In this document: one piece after another, positions 1 through 10,729 of the stretch
Layout of the letters: the number at the start of each line of letters is the position of its first letter
How positions within the stretch are numbered: the stretch's first letter is position 1
Assembly: GCA_043228905.1 (NCBI GenBank)
Contig: JBHGNT010000021.1
Span: 3,162,001-3,226,000 of the forward strand
Direction of reading: 5' to 3'
Origin: Azolla caroliniana
Taxonomy: Eukaryota > Polypodiophyta
Length of the DNA: 64,000 nt
Made by a program: the position numbers and the translations under genes
Notes under the pieces: generated by a model
Database searches by the model: none
What the model was told of the DNA's origin: nothing
The model's input: only the letters and a program-made list of their open reading frames with translations

Positions 1-89
1 GCAGACTCAAGTGACATGGGATGTCACATCTACATATAAAGGGGGACTGACAAAAACAATGCTATATTAAAATAGGAAATTAAACAGAC

Positions 90-689
90 CTGGGCAGCAT
101 ATGCCCCTTTGGAATCTTGAAAAGCCTCAGGAACAAGATTTAATCCACCGCATGAGGCGGCCTCAAACACGCCATATAGCTCCTTTGTCTCAACATTAAA
201 CAAAAACAATTTTGTTCCGGGAATGACTCGTTCCACGACATCTCTTTGAGCTACTGGAAGGCCCAAAACATGATAATGGAAACAATCCCTCATCGTTGCC
301 AAATTGCACAGGAAGACCAATCCCGAAGGCCTGGATCCTTCTCTGTTTACACCTTCTTGCCGAATAGTAGCATGGAATCGATACTCATCATCAGTCCTTT
401 GATGATGATGTTCAACATCAAAGTTTCTCCTTGATTTTGGTGAGCCCAAGTCTCTTCTTCCTGCTCTTTGAGGAGACTCAAAACCCCTTCTGTGTGTCCA
501 ACTTGGCGACCCGACACGGTTCCTTGATGGTGATTCCCATTTTCCTCTCTTTGATCTTCCAGGAGAGCCTATATCCCTTCGACGGAAATGCTCTATTGGC
601 GGAGACCCTCTTCCTCCGCCCAGTCGCCTTCTACCAGGAGAACCTCTTTCCCATGCCCGAGATGGTTTGGAGTGCATTCTCGAAGACAT
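90..689 (-). CDS. DCD-domain protein, N-terminal coding exon (partial gene)
   Basis: This is the first coding exon of a gene that continues past the left edge; it encodes 200 residues. Residues about 122-200 match the plant DCD (development and cell death) domain: SGLVFLCN, the LGLP turn, IPGTKLFLFN and LYGVFEAASCGG are all in the usual order. The exon ends after the Ala-Gln pair of the domain with a phase-0 donor (CAG|GTCTGT; last exon base 90), so the rest of the domain lies in exons left of the window. Residues 1-90 are Arg-rich and carry seven [GE]SP triplets about 11 residues apart, which look like proline-directed phosphorylation sites. The first ATG of the frame is at 689. DCD proteins are linked to stress and programmed cell death responses; the role of this member is unknown. 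Confidence 0.88.
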
Positions 690-2760
690 GCTTCAAATGT
701 TCAAAGTTATATCACTAAATCCTGTAAAGCCAAACATAACATCAGATAAAAATCATGCAGACACGCTGATACTTTCCAGGCAATCTGGTCAAAACTGTAT
801 TAGATGTCAGTGGTATAGACCACATGACATTAAACTGTGTTGGATAGCCACTACTAATAACTATACACAGTTCAGTGGCCATAGCAAGCTCTCTGGAGAC
901 ATGGGGAATTTCGGACTATCTTATCTGTTTGAACAGCCCAGATAGAGAAAAGTGGACGAACACCATGGAAAACTAAAGGTCTCCTTGTTGAAAGTACCAT
1001 CTTCATCCAGTGGCAAAACGTGTGCACAACTGAGGACATGATTTTGTTGAATTAATTGAGTTGAATCAGATCCAGAATAAACCTTCCTTACTGGTCTCCC
1101 TTTTAATAAGATCGCAAAAGTGGTATCAGATTACATGACCTTACGATCCATCCATATGAAGTGAGCTATATTTTCCATCATTAAATGATCTCAAGAAAAT
1201 CATATTCATATAAGAACTGGCATTTCCTGTCTTTATAGCATGCCAATCATTAAGCAGAGGATCTTACATAAAGAGGGCCCTCCATGGGAGAACAGTTGAA
1301 GCACACTGAAGAAGAAATTGATCGAATCTATATAATATAAACAGAGGAAACCAGATAAATGTTCACATATAGACTTCTTCATGCTGTGTGAAAGGAATCT
1401 CCTTAAACATTTACCCAGGACCTGCTGAGAATGCAATCTGAGAGCAAAGAATTTATCTTTCTACTAGAGAAAAGAAAAGAAAATTTGAGAAACCAATAGG
1501 AACCACCTATTCTTCAATCCACTGAATCCTTATGATCCACAAATCTACAAAATGAAGAATACATTGAAGCATAATCTTTCGACCACAAGAAATGCTTGGA
1601 ATTCCTTTGCAAGCACTTATCTTTATCCAGTGAATAATGAATGGATCAAGAAATATATCTTCGTATGTAGAGAAAACAAAAAAAAACAATAATTCACATC
1701 TTGACCCTTTAAACACGCAGAAAGCTGCAAAAATCCATAGCAAGGACACCTATTCATTGCATTCACTGAGACTACAATTTTTAATGGAAAGATCAAATAT
1801 GTGCAAGAGAACTCTTCTTCCTCAGTGAAGTAACTCTTTTGAAAAGCTGTAGCACAAATGAAAACACCTTATTAGGGCATCCCCTCTGGTGCACTACCAT
1901 AGCAAATCAGAAACCATATGATAACATCAAAGAACTTCAGATCAAAGAAGAGATCGATGTGCAACAAAATTCTTCTTCTATTTTCTGCAAAAGTATTGGT
2001 TCTGAAAGAAACCATGGATAAGGGGGGAAATATGTCTTGCGTCCACATATACCACAATAAGAAAAATCAGAAACTACAATAACAAAATTTATAAAAATGA
2101 TAGGATGGCAACATAATCTTCTACATTGTTTCTGCAAAAACAAAATCTGAAATCGATAGTGAAAAATACAAATTGATGTCTATCATTCCGAATCAGAAAT
2201 AAAATACAGAAGAAAATCCGAGAATTAGGATGACACAACGTCATTCTGTCTGAGAAAGAGGAACGCGTCAGAAGTCCATGATGGAATTGGAAAAGAACGC
2301 CATTCTGTCTGCGTCCAATTGAGCAGGAATTCTGGGGATCCATGGTGATAGCAACAGAAAACGGGGGGGGGGGGGGGTGGGGAGAACAAATAACAGATAA
2401 ACCGGGGAAGGGGTACATGAAACGTCAGGAGAGCATTCATGACCAGAAGAAAAGAAAATATTGAGGTAGAATAGCGAGGAGGACGAAGAAGAAGAAGAAT
2501 CGTGATGAGAGGAGGAGGAGGAGGAGGGAGTTTTGAGGTAGGAGAAGGAAAGAGCCTGACCGAGGAGATGATGATGATGATGATGATGAAGCATGATAGA
2601 GGCAAAGAACACGTACCTGGGAAGCGATGGCGTTTCCTTCAGTCGAGATCCGCAGAGCAGGAGCAGGAGCAGGAGCAGGGACGATTCAGGAAGCCGAAGA
2701 AGAAGAAGAAGAAGAAGAAGAAGAAGGTCTGGTCTGTCTCCGTCTCTGATCATTCATTCT
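690..2760 (-). other. 5' leader of the DCD gene with a leader intron (722-2616)
   Basis: On the minus strand a strong donor CAG|GTACGT ends an untranslated exon at 2617, and a TTTACAG acceptor sits before base 721, 32 bases upstream of the DCD start codon. This implies a 1.9 kb leader intron. The predicted first exon (about 2617-2760) is rich in CTT and CTG triplets, as plant leaders often are. The stretch also holds a G15 run (2363-2377) and GAA/GAT microsatellites (about 2480-2590 and 2692-2725). No gene is seen inside the intron. The transcription start is not resolved. Confidence 0.6.
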
Positions 2761-2894
2761 CGTCTCTTTTTTTCACCAAACAAAATACCAGAAATACCCC
2801 TCTCTCAATCCTTCATTTTTTTTTTTCCTTTTCCTCTTATTTATTTGGTTATCTATGTTTAGTTTCTTTTATTTTCGGTGATTTGGGTACATAT

Positions 2895-3523
2895 TAGGGA
2901 TCGGCAATGACTCGGCTCAAGCCTAAACCGGTTTTAAACAATTTAGCGGCTCAGCTTGGCTTGAGCCTAGCCAAACCATCTAAGCCGTTTAATCATTAGG
3001 GTTTAGAAAATAATTAGACAGTTAGAAATTTGAAGTTAGAAAGCCATAGGCAACAGACTATTGAGTGACGAGAGAGGGAGAGGGTGGGGGGCATGTCAAA
3101 ATTGGAGAAGGATTGGATCACTGAGAGTGAGAGGTCGTCGTAGCCTCGAGACTCGTGGTTCAGGTGGTGGGAGGCATGGGATTCGTGGATGCTAGCCGAC
3201 CAATCGTAGTAGTCTACGAAGAGGGAGTTGTGGAGGTGGGACTTGGAGTTGAATTCGGACTCATCGGTGGTAAGGCCAAGGGGGTGGGAGTTATGAGGAG
3301 GAGGAGAAGAGTAGAAGTGGTAGTGGTATTTTTTAGGTTTCTTCACACCTCTAAAGCTTTTTTGTCCCAAACCGACTCACAAACCGAATCCCAAAGTGGT
3401 TTAGGGATCGGTTTGGTTTTGTTTGGTTCAAGTTTGAGAACCCCAAAATGATTTAGGATTAACTAGTTTGGATTGGATAAGGCCAAACTAGTTAAGCCTA
3501 AACCAAACTCTTGCCGATTCCTA
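2895..3523. mobile_element. Non-autonomous hAT element with 8-bp target duplication
   Basis: A 629-bp element begins TAGGGATCGGCAA and ends TTGCCGATTCCTA, which are inverted copies apart from one base. It is flanked on both sides by the exact 8-bp direct repeat GTACATAT (2887-2894 and 3524-3531). An 8-bp duplication with TAGGG-like ends is the signature of hAT transposons. There is no transposase frame, so it must be mobilised in trans. The subterminal sequence is rich in short motifs related to AAACCGGTTT and GGCTTGAGCC. A fragment of the same family lies at 40640-40698. Confidence 0.88.
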
Positions 3524-4316
3524 GTACATATCCCATTTTCTTGTAAACCAATTGTCTCATGGGCCAAATTTGGTCTTAGAGGACATTAATATATCTATCT
3601 TTCTTTCTTATTTTCTTCTCTTCTTTCCTTTTTGTTCCTCCTCTATTCCCCCCAAAAAGTGGCATGTGCTTCCTGCTTCAAAACTCAATCAATCCATCCA
3701 TCCCAACATTCACACATGTCATTGTTCTCTCTTACATCAATCGAGCACGTGCTTAATCTGGCCACATGTTCCTTAAGTTTTGGTCGGGTCTTCAATAATC
3801 GACATCATAGTACAATCAATTCCGCTATTGTCTGAACGTTAGTTAACTAAGTTGTTTCATCATGGCAACAACCAAACAAAAACAAGAGTCGCATTCTCAC
3901 AAACACAAAAAAATAACGTCGCGAGTCAAATATATCAACTCATTGGGAGTGGTCTTTTTTGTGTTTCGACCATTTTCTTTTAATGTTACAAGATGATAAT
4001 GTTGACACAATTAATTACATGGGAGAAGCAAAAATATGAAAAATATGATCTAGCTTTAATGATTGTTTTCACAAGCTTAATAAAAATGTTGGCATCTTTT
4101 CTTTTCTTTTTCCAAAAAAAACTACTTTCCCATTAGTTGGGAGAGATTATTACAGAAAGGCTATACAAGGTAGCTTATACATAAATTGGGGAATCACCCT
4201 CCAATTGAGTTCAAGAATACGAGACCCTTTCAAACTAATTACTTAATGTAAGTAGGTACCTATAGCTATAAACTAGTGCCCTTCATCATTGGCTAGTACA
4301 AGCCGAATCATGTGAC

Positions 4317-4550
4317 CTATAATGAAGGGAGGCTGGGAGGTGAGTGGGAAACAATTAGTGTGGGGGCTGGTAGTTCCACCTCGGGTTGTTGGAGTGGCCA
4401 CAAAGCTCGTCCAATTGCCTTCGTAGGCAGTTGATAATCGTGAACCATATATCCATGATTAGTTCCTCTGGGGGGGCATGCCAGATATTGGAAGACCTTT
4501 AGGCAACGTGCTTTCCATACATACCATATGGTGAAGCTTGCGATCAACAT
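4317..4550 (-). pseudogene. Possible LINE 3'-end remnant (RNase H-proximal)
   Basis: A 77-codon minus-strand frame reads FTIWYVWKARCLKVFQ followed by a CPPRGT stretch. This resembles the W-x2-WKAR-x3-VF segment between the zinc-finger and RNase H parts of plant L1-type LINE polyproteins. The match is short and no flanking RT or poly(A) tail is seen, so the call is tentative. Confidence 0.3.
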
Positions 4551-6386
4551 CCAAATCTACCAGAATTGAGGGGATGCAGTCTTCAAGCCTCTCTCAAATC
4601 AGGTCTTGACGTCTGCCTCTTAAAAATGTTATTGTTTGGAAAGTGTGACGTCTACCTCTTCAAGAAATAGGATTAATGTAGCTTAGTAATAATCTTGTTG
4701 TCATTAAATAAATCTTTATTAATTAGGTATGTTACTTTTAAACTCAAAATAACAATGGATGCACGTGTATAGTTGGATATGAGTGAGTGAGTTAGTGTGT
4801 GTGGTTGAAATTATTATTACCCTACATTAAGCATATGGAGTCATTTTCATGTCACCTTAAAACAAGGAATTACTTTAAATTTTGTGAAACATGATTTGCA
4901 AAGTCTAGCTTTTAGGCAACATTGTCTCTGTTATGGGAATGGTGAATGTTGATTCTTGACCACCGTGAACTAACTTTAGGATGGGCGTGTCAAAATCAAA
5001 GTTGATGATTAAGAAGACAATGCCCAATATTATTTTGATTTCCGACTCATGGGCGAAGTCTTAATCTTCAAATGCAATTTTTGTGTTGTTCACACCATGG
5101 TTGTCAACCCTTGAACAAAAGACAATGTTATAATTTTCAATCACTTGATTGTGTAGATTATGAAAAGTGAGTTCGTAAACTTTTAGAGGGCACACTCTCA
5201 AGCAAAGATTTATGAATGAACTTAGAATGAATGCAACATGAAAATATCTACTTAAGAACTACAAGGGTTTTTTTCTGTTGTGAGTGAACTTTAACAAAAA
5301 TTGGCAAAGCCTTTGAAATCTAGCCTTTTGAAAGAGGGGTGATGTTGCATGCACGACCCAGCTCTAAACTATCACCCATGCATCATGATTCATGACCATC
5401 CATGACATGCTCATCACTATCAATGATCAACCATTAGCTTGTAAACCATCCATTTTATGTAAAAGGAAGTTTGATCAAGAGGGAGAGAGCTACTTTGTTA
5501 GGCGAAGTGATTCCAAGATAAATAAATTATCACATGGAATTAAAACAAATACAAAAGAGACAATCTTAAACCAACGGAGGGGCACTCCTTTGATAACTTG
5601 AGTTCATGACCAAATTCATTTTTATAGATTTTCATTAAAACAACACAACTCATAACTTTGAGTTTAAGTTTTACATTCTCATTTCGAAGTAAATTCTGTG
5701 ATGTTATTGGTAAAAGCAAACTTGAACTATGGTTGATATTAGATAACTAAATTAGGATAAATAGGGAATGGATGTTAATCAATAAGTTAAACAAAGCTAA
5801 ATGAAAAACGTGAGGACATTCTTCCCTTGCCTATTTTTCTTATTTTGAAGAAGTTGTACACATTACCAATTTCCCCATTATCAAAGCAAATGGTTCCAAG
5901 ACCATCTTTTCTTTTATGGATTTCTTGACAAGAAATTGGTCAAGGTTGTGTGAGGGGCACCAACTTCACCAAGCAACAAGGGGACACTAGCACTCTTTGT
6001 ATAGAATTTTTAACGAAAATGCAAAAGCAAATTCGCAGTGGCAGTTTTTGCTCACATATTAAGTGAAGACCAAAACCCAATATGAGTTATATATATATTC
6101 TATGTATTCACGAGGGTAGTTACCGCTCACATATTAAGTGAAGACCAAAACCCACCATTAGTTATAAACTTATACATATACATATATGTATGTATTTGTC
6201 CACTTCCCTTGCTCTCTATCTCTCGCTCCCTCCTTTTTATCATAATTAGCTTAACCTAGTGATAAGTTGTTACACTATAAGCACTACATATTGGGTTTGA
6301 AATCCAAAATTTTCACCTCTCTATTACTTCATACATACATTGGGCAACCTTACCAATTGAGCTACATCCATCTCGGCATGTACTCT

Positions 6387-6392
<6 letters not shown>

Positions 6393-6419
<27 letters not shown>

Positions 6420-6569
6420 AAACATAGACACAAACACACAATTGCACGACACGTGCTATTACTGTCAAGTTCACCGTAAGTTGCATGAGAGTCATGCCCT
6501 CACAACACCATCTCATTCCATTTCCGACTAGCAAAAAGAAGGGCATACCATACTCTGACATGTCTTCGG

Positions 6570-6617
<48 letters not shown>
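6393..6617. repeat. Two CT microsatellites
   Basis: Pure CT runs at 6393-6419 and 6571-6617, about 400-600 bp upstream of the syntaxin MSA motifs. Confidence 0.95.
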
Positions 6618-6621
<4 letters not shown>

Positions 6622-6980
6622 ATTAAGACCCCCTTAAATATGCATTCGATTGATGGCCCTCTGGAAATTCGATCGTTGGCCCTCCTTTCTGGCAGGGGTC
6701 AATGAACATTGTCTTTCGCATGATGATGTAAACAATGAGACACATTTTGCTACCCCAAAGCGAACATATAAGTTAAAACGTACAATATTGAGTGGTGGTA
6801 GAAATTTGTAGGGAGTCTAGTTTGGATTGGGTGTACTTATTTTCCGAAGGAGAGGAGTTGGAACTTGGAGAAGTGAAGAAATAAACAGAAGAGGGGTATT
6901 TTTTGGAGAATTAGGTAAAAGTTTGGAGGGTGGGTAAGGCGAGGGTATGAAATTGAATTGTGTAATTTTGTTTATTTTGT

Positions 6981-7026
6981 CACGTGCTCAATAAGCATGA
7001 ACTAACGGCTATTTGAGCAACGGTCA
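6981..7026 (+). promoter_or_regulatory. G-box and two MSA (Myb3R) motifs upstream of the syntaxin
   Basis: CTAACGGCTA (7002-7011) and CAACGGTCA (7018-7026) sit 16 bases apart, about 290 bp before the start codon. Both contain the AACGG core of the mitosis-specific activator consensus, bound by three-repeat MYB (MYB3R) factors. A CACGTG G-box lies just upstream at 6981-6986. Known plant KNOLLE genes carry MSA elements and peak at G2/M, so these sites fit the family assigned to the gene. Function is inferred, not shown. Confidence 0.65.
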
Positions 7027-7081
7027 CGCCCTCCCCTCTTTTTCTCCCACGCAGAGAGAAACAGAGACGCAGAAGAGAAGC

Positions 7082-7275
7082 AGATTAGGGTTTGGCCGAA
7101 CAAGACTGACGAAGATTAGGGTTTGGCTGAACAAGAGTGAAAAGCAGATTAGGGTTTGGCTGAACAAGAGTGGAAAGCAGATTAGGGTTTGGCTGAACAA
7201 GAGTGGAGAAGATTAGGGTTTGGCTGAACAAGAGTGAAGAAGGTTAGGGTTTTGGCTGAGCAAGAGTGGAAAGCA
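7082..7275 (+). repeat. Telo-box minisatellite in the syntaxin leader
   Basis: Six copies of a 30-33 bp unit, each with TTAGGGTTT (starting near 7085, 7116, 7149, 7182, 7213 and 7243), followed by one degenerate copy at about 7275. The unit also carries GGCTGAACAAGAGTG. The array lies between the MSA motifs and the start codon, so most of it should be transcribed as leader. TTAGGGTTT is the plant telo-box (AAACCCTAA on the other strand), here tandemly amplified. Confidence 0.85.
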
Positions 7276-7309
7276 GATCAGGAGTTTAGCAGAAGAAGAT
7301 CAGGGAAGG

Positions 7310-8332
7310 ATGAACGACCTGCTGGGCGTGAAGCCAAGCAGCTTCTCCATTAATCCTGCGGAGTATGTGGACCTAAAGAAAGATATAGAAATGGGACAGT
7401 CGCCTCGCCCTGCTCATGATGCCGATGAGGAGAAGAAGAAGCAGAAGAAGAAAAGGAAAAAGAAGGCGAAGAAGGCGACGAAACCTAACCAAACCATCGA
7501 CCATAGCCTCACCCTCTTCTTCGGCGAAGTGGACACCGTGAAAACAGAGATGCAGAAGGTACGGGAGCTTCTCGTGAGGCTGCAGAGCTCTCACGAAGAG
7601 ACCAAGAAACCTCACAAAGCAGACGCCATGAAAGAGATCCGAGAGAGAATGGACGGAGATGTGGGAGAGGTCCTTCGGAAAGTGAAATCCATCAAAGCAA
7701 AGCTAGAAGAGATGGAGAAGAGCAGGTCGAATCAGGAGGAGGAGGATCGTGGATATGATTACAGTGCAGCAACAACAACGATGGATAGGACCAGGTGCTC
7801 GATCGCAGCTTCTCTGAGGAAGAAGCTGAAGGATCTGATGCAGGAGTTCCAAGAGCTAAGGGAGAAGGTAATGTCGGAAAACAGGGAGGCGGTGCAGCGC
7901 AGGATCTACACGGTGACGGGCCGGGCGTTGGACGATGCTTCGGTGGATCGGATGATCAACACAGGGGAGAGTGAGAGGTTCCTGCAGAGGGCAATCCAAG
8001 AGCAAGGGAAAGGGCGGGCGGTCGAGAGCGTGGTGGTCGAGATACAGGAGCGGCACGACGCCGTGAAGGACGTGTGCCACAGCCTCTTGGAGCTCCACCA
8101 ATTGTTCCTCGACATGTCGGTGCTTGTCGAATCGCAAGGGGAGCACCTCGATAGTATCCAGCACCATGTGAGCATGGCCAATGCGTATGTCGACAGCGGA
8201 ACCGGACAGCTCAGGTCCGCCAAGAAGAGCCGGAGCCATACTCGGAAATGGGTTGTCGCCTCCATCGTTATCCTCCTCATCCTCATCACTGTCATTCTCA
8301 TTCCAGTCCTCAAGAGCTTCAAGACCTCCTAA
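7310..8332 (+). CDS. Qa-SNARE syntaxin of the SYP11 (KNOLLE-type) group
   Basis: A complete 340-residue single-exon gene. It encodes a target-membrane Qa-SNARE that drives fusion of vesicles, in this group at the cell plate and plasma membrane. The Habc bundle spans about 63-190, with the family segments HxADAMKEIRERM and KVKSIKAKLEEM. RRIYTVTG follows at 198-204, and the SNARE helix is at about 240-302 with its zero-layer glutamine at Q276 (VESQGE). A single C-terminal membrane anchor spans 314-333. The start MNDL matches KNOLLE-type proteins, as does the single-exon structure. Oddity: residues 41-57 form a run of almost only Lys and Arg before Habc that the known relatives lack, as far as I recall. 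MSA and telo-box motifs lie upstream. SYP112 or a SYP12 member is the main alternative. Confidence 0.92.
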   Translation: MNDLLGVKPSSFSINPAEYVDLKKDIEMGQSPRPAHDADEEKKKQKKKRKKKAKKATKPNQTIDHSLTLFFGEVDTVKTEMQKVRELLVRLQSSHEETKKPHKADAMKEIRERMDGDVGEVLRKVKSIKAKLEEMEKSRSNQEEEDRGYDYSAATTTMDRTRCSIAASLRKKLKDLMQEFQELREKVMSENREAVQRRIYTVTGRALDDASVDRMINTGESERFLQRAIQEQGKGRAVESVVVEIQERHDAVKDVCHSLLELHQLFLDMSVLVESQGEHLDSIQHHVSMANAYVDSGTGQLRSAKKSRSHTRKWVVASIVILLILITVILIPVLKSFKTS

Positions 8333-10720
8333 GAACAGAACTGACTCGAATTCAACAGCTTCAAAACCCCCCCCCCTTCCCCCCCTACATTTGTTGTAGT
8401 TATTCTTATTTAAGAGCTTGTAGCCAACACCCCCCCCCCCCCCCCCCCCCCCACAAGACCTTAATATTCTGATTTTCAACTCATTTCTATCACTTTGATC
8501 TATTTCTCCTTGATGCTTGTAAAAATGGAAGTTCAGTGTGCTCTCACAATCTTGAGTGAGGCCCAAATTTGAGGTTTTTGGGTTTTTTTTGTGGGTTTTC
8601 TGAGAGGGTCCCATCTAATCAACCAACCATCAATTGTTGTCCATGTCATTACAAGGTCCAAGAAGCCATAGATAGGATCTCTAGAACTTATGGGGATTAA
8701 AAAACTTTCAAATGTTCCATCTTATCAGTTTGATCGATTAACAGACAAGCAAAGCACAGTTTTTGCATGTTTATGACATTGATTGGAATGATCTTGAAGC
8801 AATCTGGTCTAGCACATTTGATTTTTTGGGTTGTGGGTTGGAACCATCCTTTTGTCCATGTATTCCTTTAATTACAAGCCTCAGCAACTAATCAAATACA
8901 ATATTTGGTAATGAATACGATTCCATTTACAAAAGTTAAAAATTGTTCTGAATAACTTCCCTTACTACTATGTATCTCCTTTGTTTTGATACTACTTTTG
9001 ATATTTCCTTTCAGGCATTGCAATTTTATTTCATTACCATCTTTTGTCTATGAATGCTTATCATTACAATCAATATTTTTGCGCCTTTATTATTTCATTG
9101 CATGCATTGTAACCTTATTTGTATAACTCTTTGCTTCTTGTGTTAGATTTATATATGCCTCTATACATATTGTAATGGTTGTGATAGATATGAGGGGGCA
9201 TCTTTTGTTTTGTGCTATTGATCTAAAGTATATGGGATCACATTGCATCATTTACATTTACATCACTCCCCTATCTAAAGTTTGATTTTTGGACCTACTC
9301 TTTATCTAAAGTTTGATTTTTGGACCTACTCTTCAAGGAAACTCTGCTAATCAACCTGTCAACATGTTCCCAAGACGTTCTATTGATCCATGCGGATAGA
9401 ATTATCATTCGTAAGTGAAACTCTTGGCTACCAATCTTCTAGCTAAGTCATTCTTTTAGGGTGAAATATATACATTCTAGTGAGAAGAGAAGATTGCAAA
9501 ATGGTACTCAAATAGGAATCTAACAATGACTTTAACATGCATTGTGCTCCATCAAGAGCTTAGAGTAGGCAAAATGCCCCTCCTATATATGGTTGGATAT
9601 GCATAGTTGTAATACCTTAAAAATCTAGTCATACTCACACTAACTCTTTCCCATTGTCACTTCATTTGGAATTGTAATGCTTGTTTGTCCACACTACATA
9701 TCATAACTACACTAATGTTACATTCACCCACATGTATGTTGACATTGTCCCTTTAACATTCATGGACCTTGTCCATTTTCCATGTTATCATTCCAAACTA
9801 ACCACATTGATTCAATGCCATAGTTTCACAAAAGTTGTAAAGTTTCTAGTTGTCAAAGAGTGGAGTTTCCTCCCTTCGCAACAATGATATGTTAAACATC
9901 GAGTGAAGGCAATTAGATTTAGCAACCTAACTTGATCCAACCAAACAAGTGAAAACGAGTAGCGTCGACAATAGAATAAAAGATGCTAATATGTTATCGC
10001 ATTTAGAATTGTGAATAGTTCTTACTTGCCAATCTCGAACTTTTGAAATTGGATTGGTGTTTTTTTGGAGATTTATTGTGTTGTTGCATAACAAGTACAA
10101 GCTTCCAGTAGTATTGAAATGCACACAAGCAATTGTGTGCGTGCGTGCGCGTGCTGATACTAGACCTAGGAACGAACTCTTGTATAGGTTCTTCACAAGG
10201 CAAAAGAGAAGGCTCTTATGTTTACAAGTTTTTCAAAACATTTGGTAGGTTTTGAAGGTTTTATGAAAACGTATTAGCTACATTGCAAACAAGGTTATTG
10301 AAAGATTAACACACATTTCAAAGAACTTACAGATAATTAATACTGCATTGAAATAGGCATATGCCGATGTTGAAAGATAAGGTCGGCCACAATTATCTAT
10401 TTTTTAATGAAGCACTTTAAGCATCAAATGGAGAGCTTTTGAATCCGGTCTTGTACGGCAATATGTGTTTTTATAAGTAGACAACGAATTATACAGATAT
10501 GCAAGGGAGCGGATTCCTTCAAGATTTCACATATGAGGGGGGGCACCCATGGGGCTAGAAGGTTCCGGAACGTTCCGGAGAAGTCTCACAAATATACAAA
10601 AGGGCATTTTGGGGATTTGTTTTGAAAATACACTGAAGGGCATTTGTGGAATTTGTTGAAAATACACTGTAAGGGCAATTTCGAGCAATTTGTTGAAACC
10701 AAATGCTCGTCAGTCAGTCA
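8333..10720. other. Syntaxin 3' flank and spacer
   Basis: Begins with the 3' untranslated region of the syntaxin, which contains C-rich runs: about C11 near 8366-8376 and an uninterrupted C23 at 8430-8452. A 32-bp unit is duplicated in tandem at 9275-9335 (TCTAAAGTTTGATTTTTGG). Near 10595-10690 a short repeat (AGGGCATTTxxGG, AATACACTG) occurs three times just upstream of the next gene. No coding region is recognised. Confidence 0.55.
8430..8452. repeat. C23 homopolymer run
   Basis: An uninterrupted C run in the 3' flank of the syntaxin, about 100 bp after the stop codon, preceded by further C-rich runs at 8366-8386. The length is hard to sequence exactly. Confidence 0.9.
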
Positions 10721-10729
10721 GCGATGGCG

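Larger units (their letters stand above)
3532..7000. other. Intergenic stretch, no intact gene seen
   Basis: AT-rich spacer between the hAT element and the syntaxin promoter. It holds a small LINE-like remnant (4317-4550) and a near-duplicate of about 35 bp (6053-6085 and 6127-6160, core CTCACATATTAAGTGAAGACC). Two CT microsatellites lie at 6393-6419 and 6571-6617. A sequence resembling the Tyr/CT-rich dispersed repeat of the window (GGCCAAATTTGGTCTTAGAGGACATT) starts near 3562. Nothing else is recognised. Confidence 0.6.

Noticed and set aside
2225-2897. Several overlapping frames near the DCD leader
   Set aside because: All are translations of GAA, GAT and CT microsatellites (poly-Leu, poly-Ser, poly-Lys).
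7013-7216. 67-codon frame with repeated RVWLNKSG units
   Set aside because: Translation of the telo-box minisatellite; lies in the leader of the syntaxin and has no conserved start context or family.
7082-7275. Interstitial telomere
   Set aside because: TTAGGGTTT occurs once per 30-33 bp unit rather than as contiguous 7-bp telomere repeats; it is a minisatellite with a telo-box.
7856-8614. Antisense frames over the syntaxin gene
   Set aside because: Shadow frames of a well-supported coding exon with strong family motifs.
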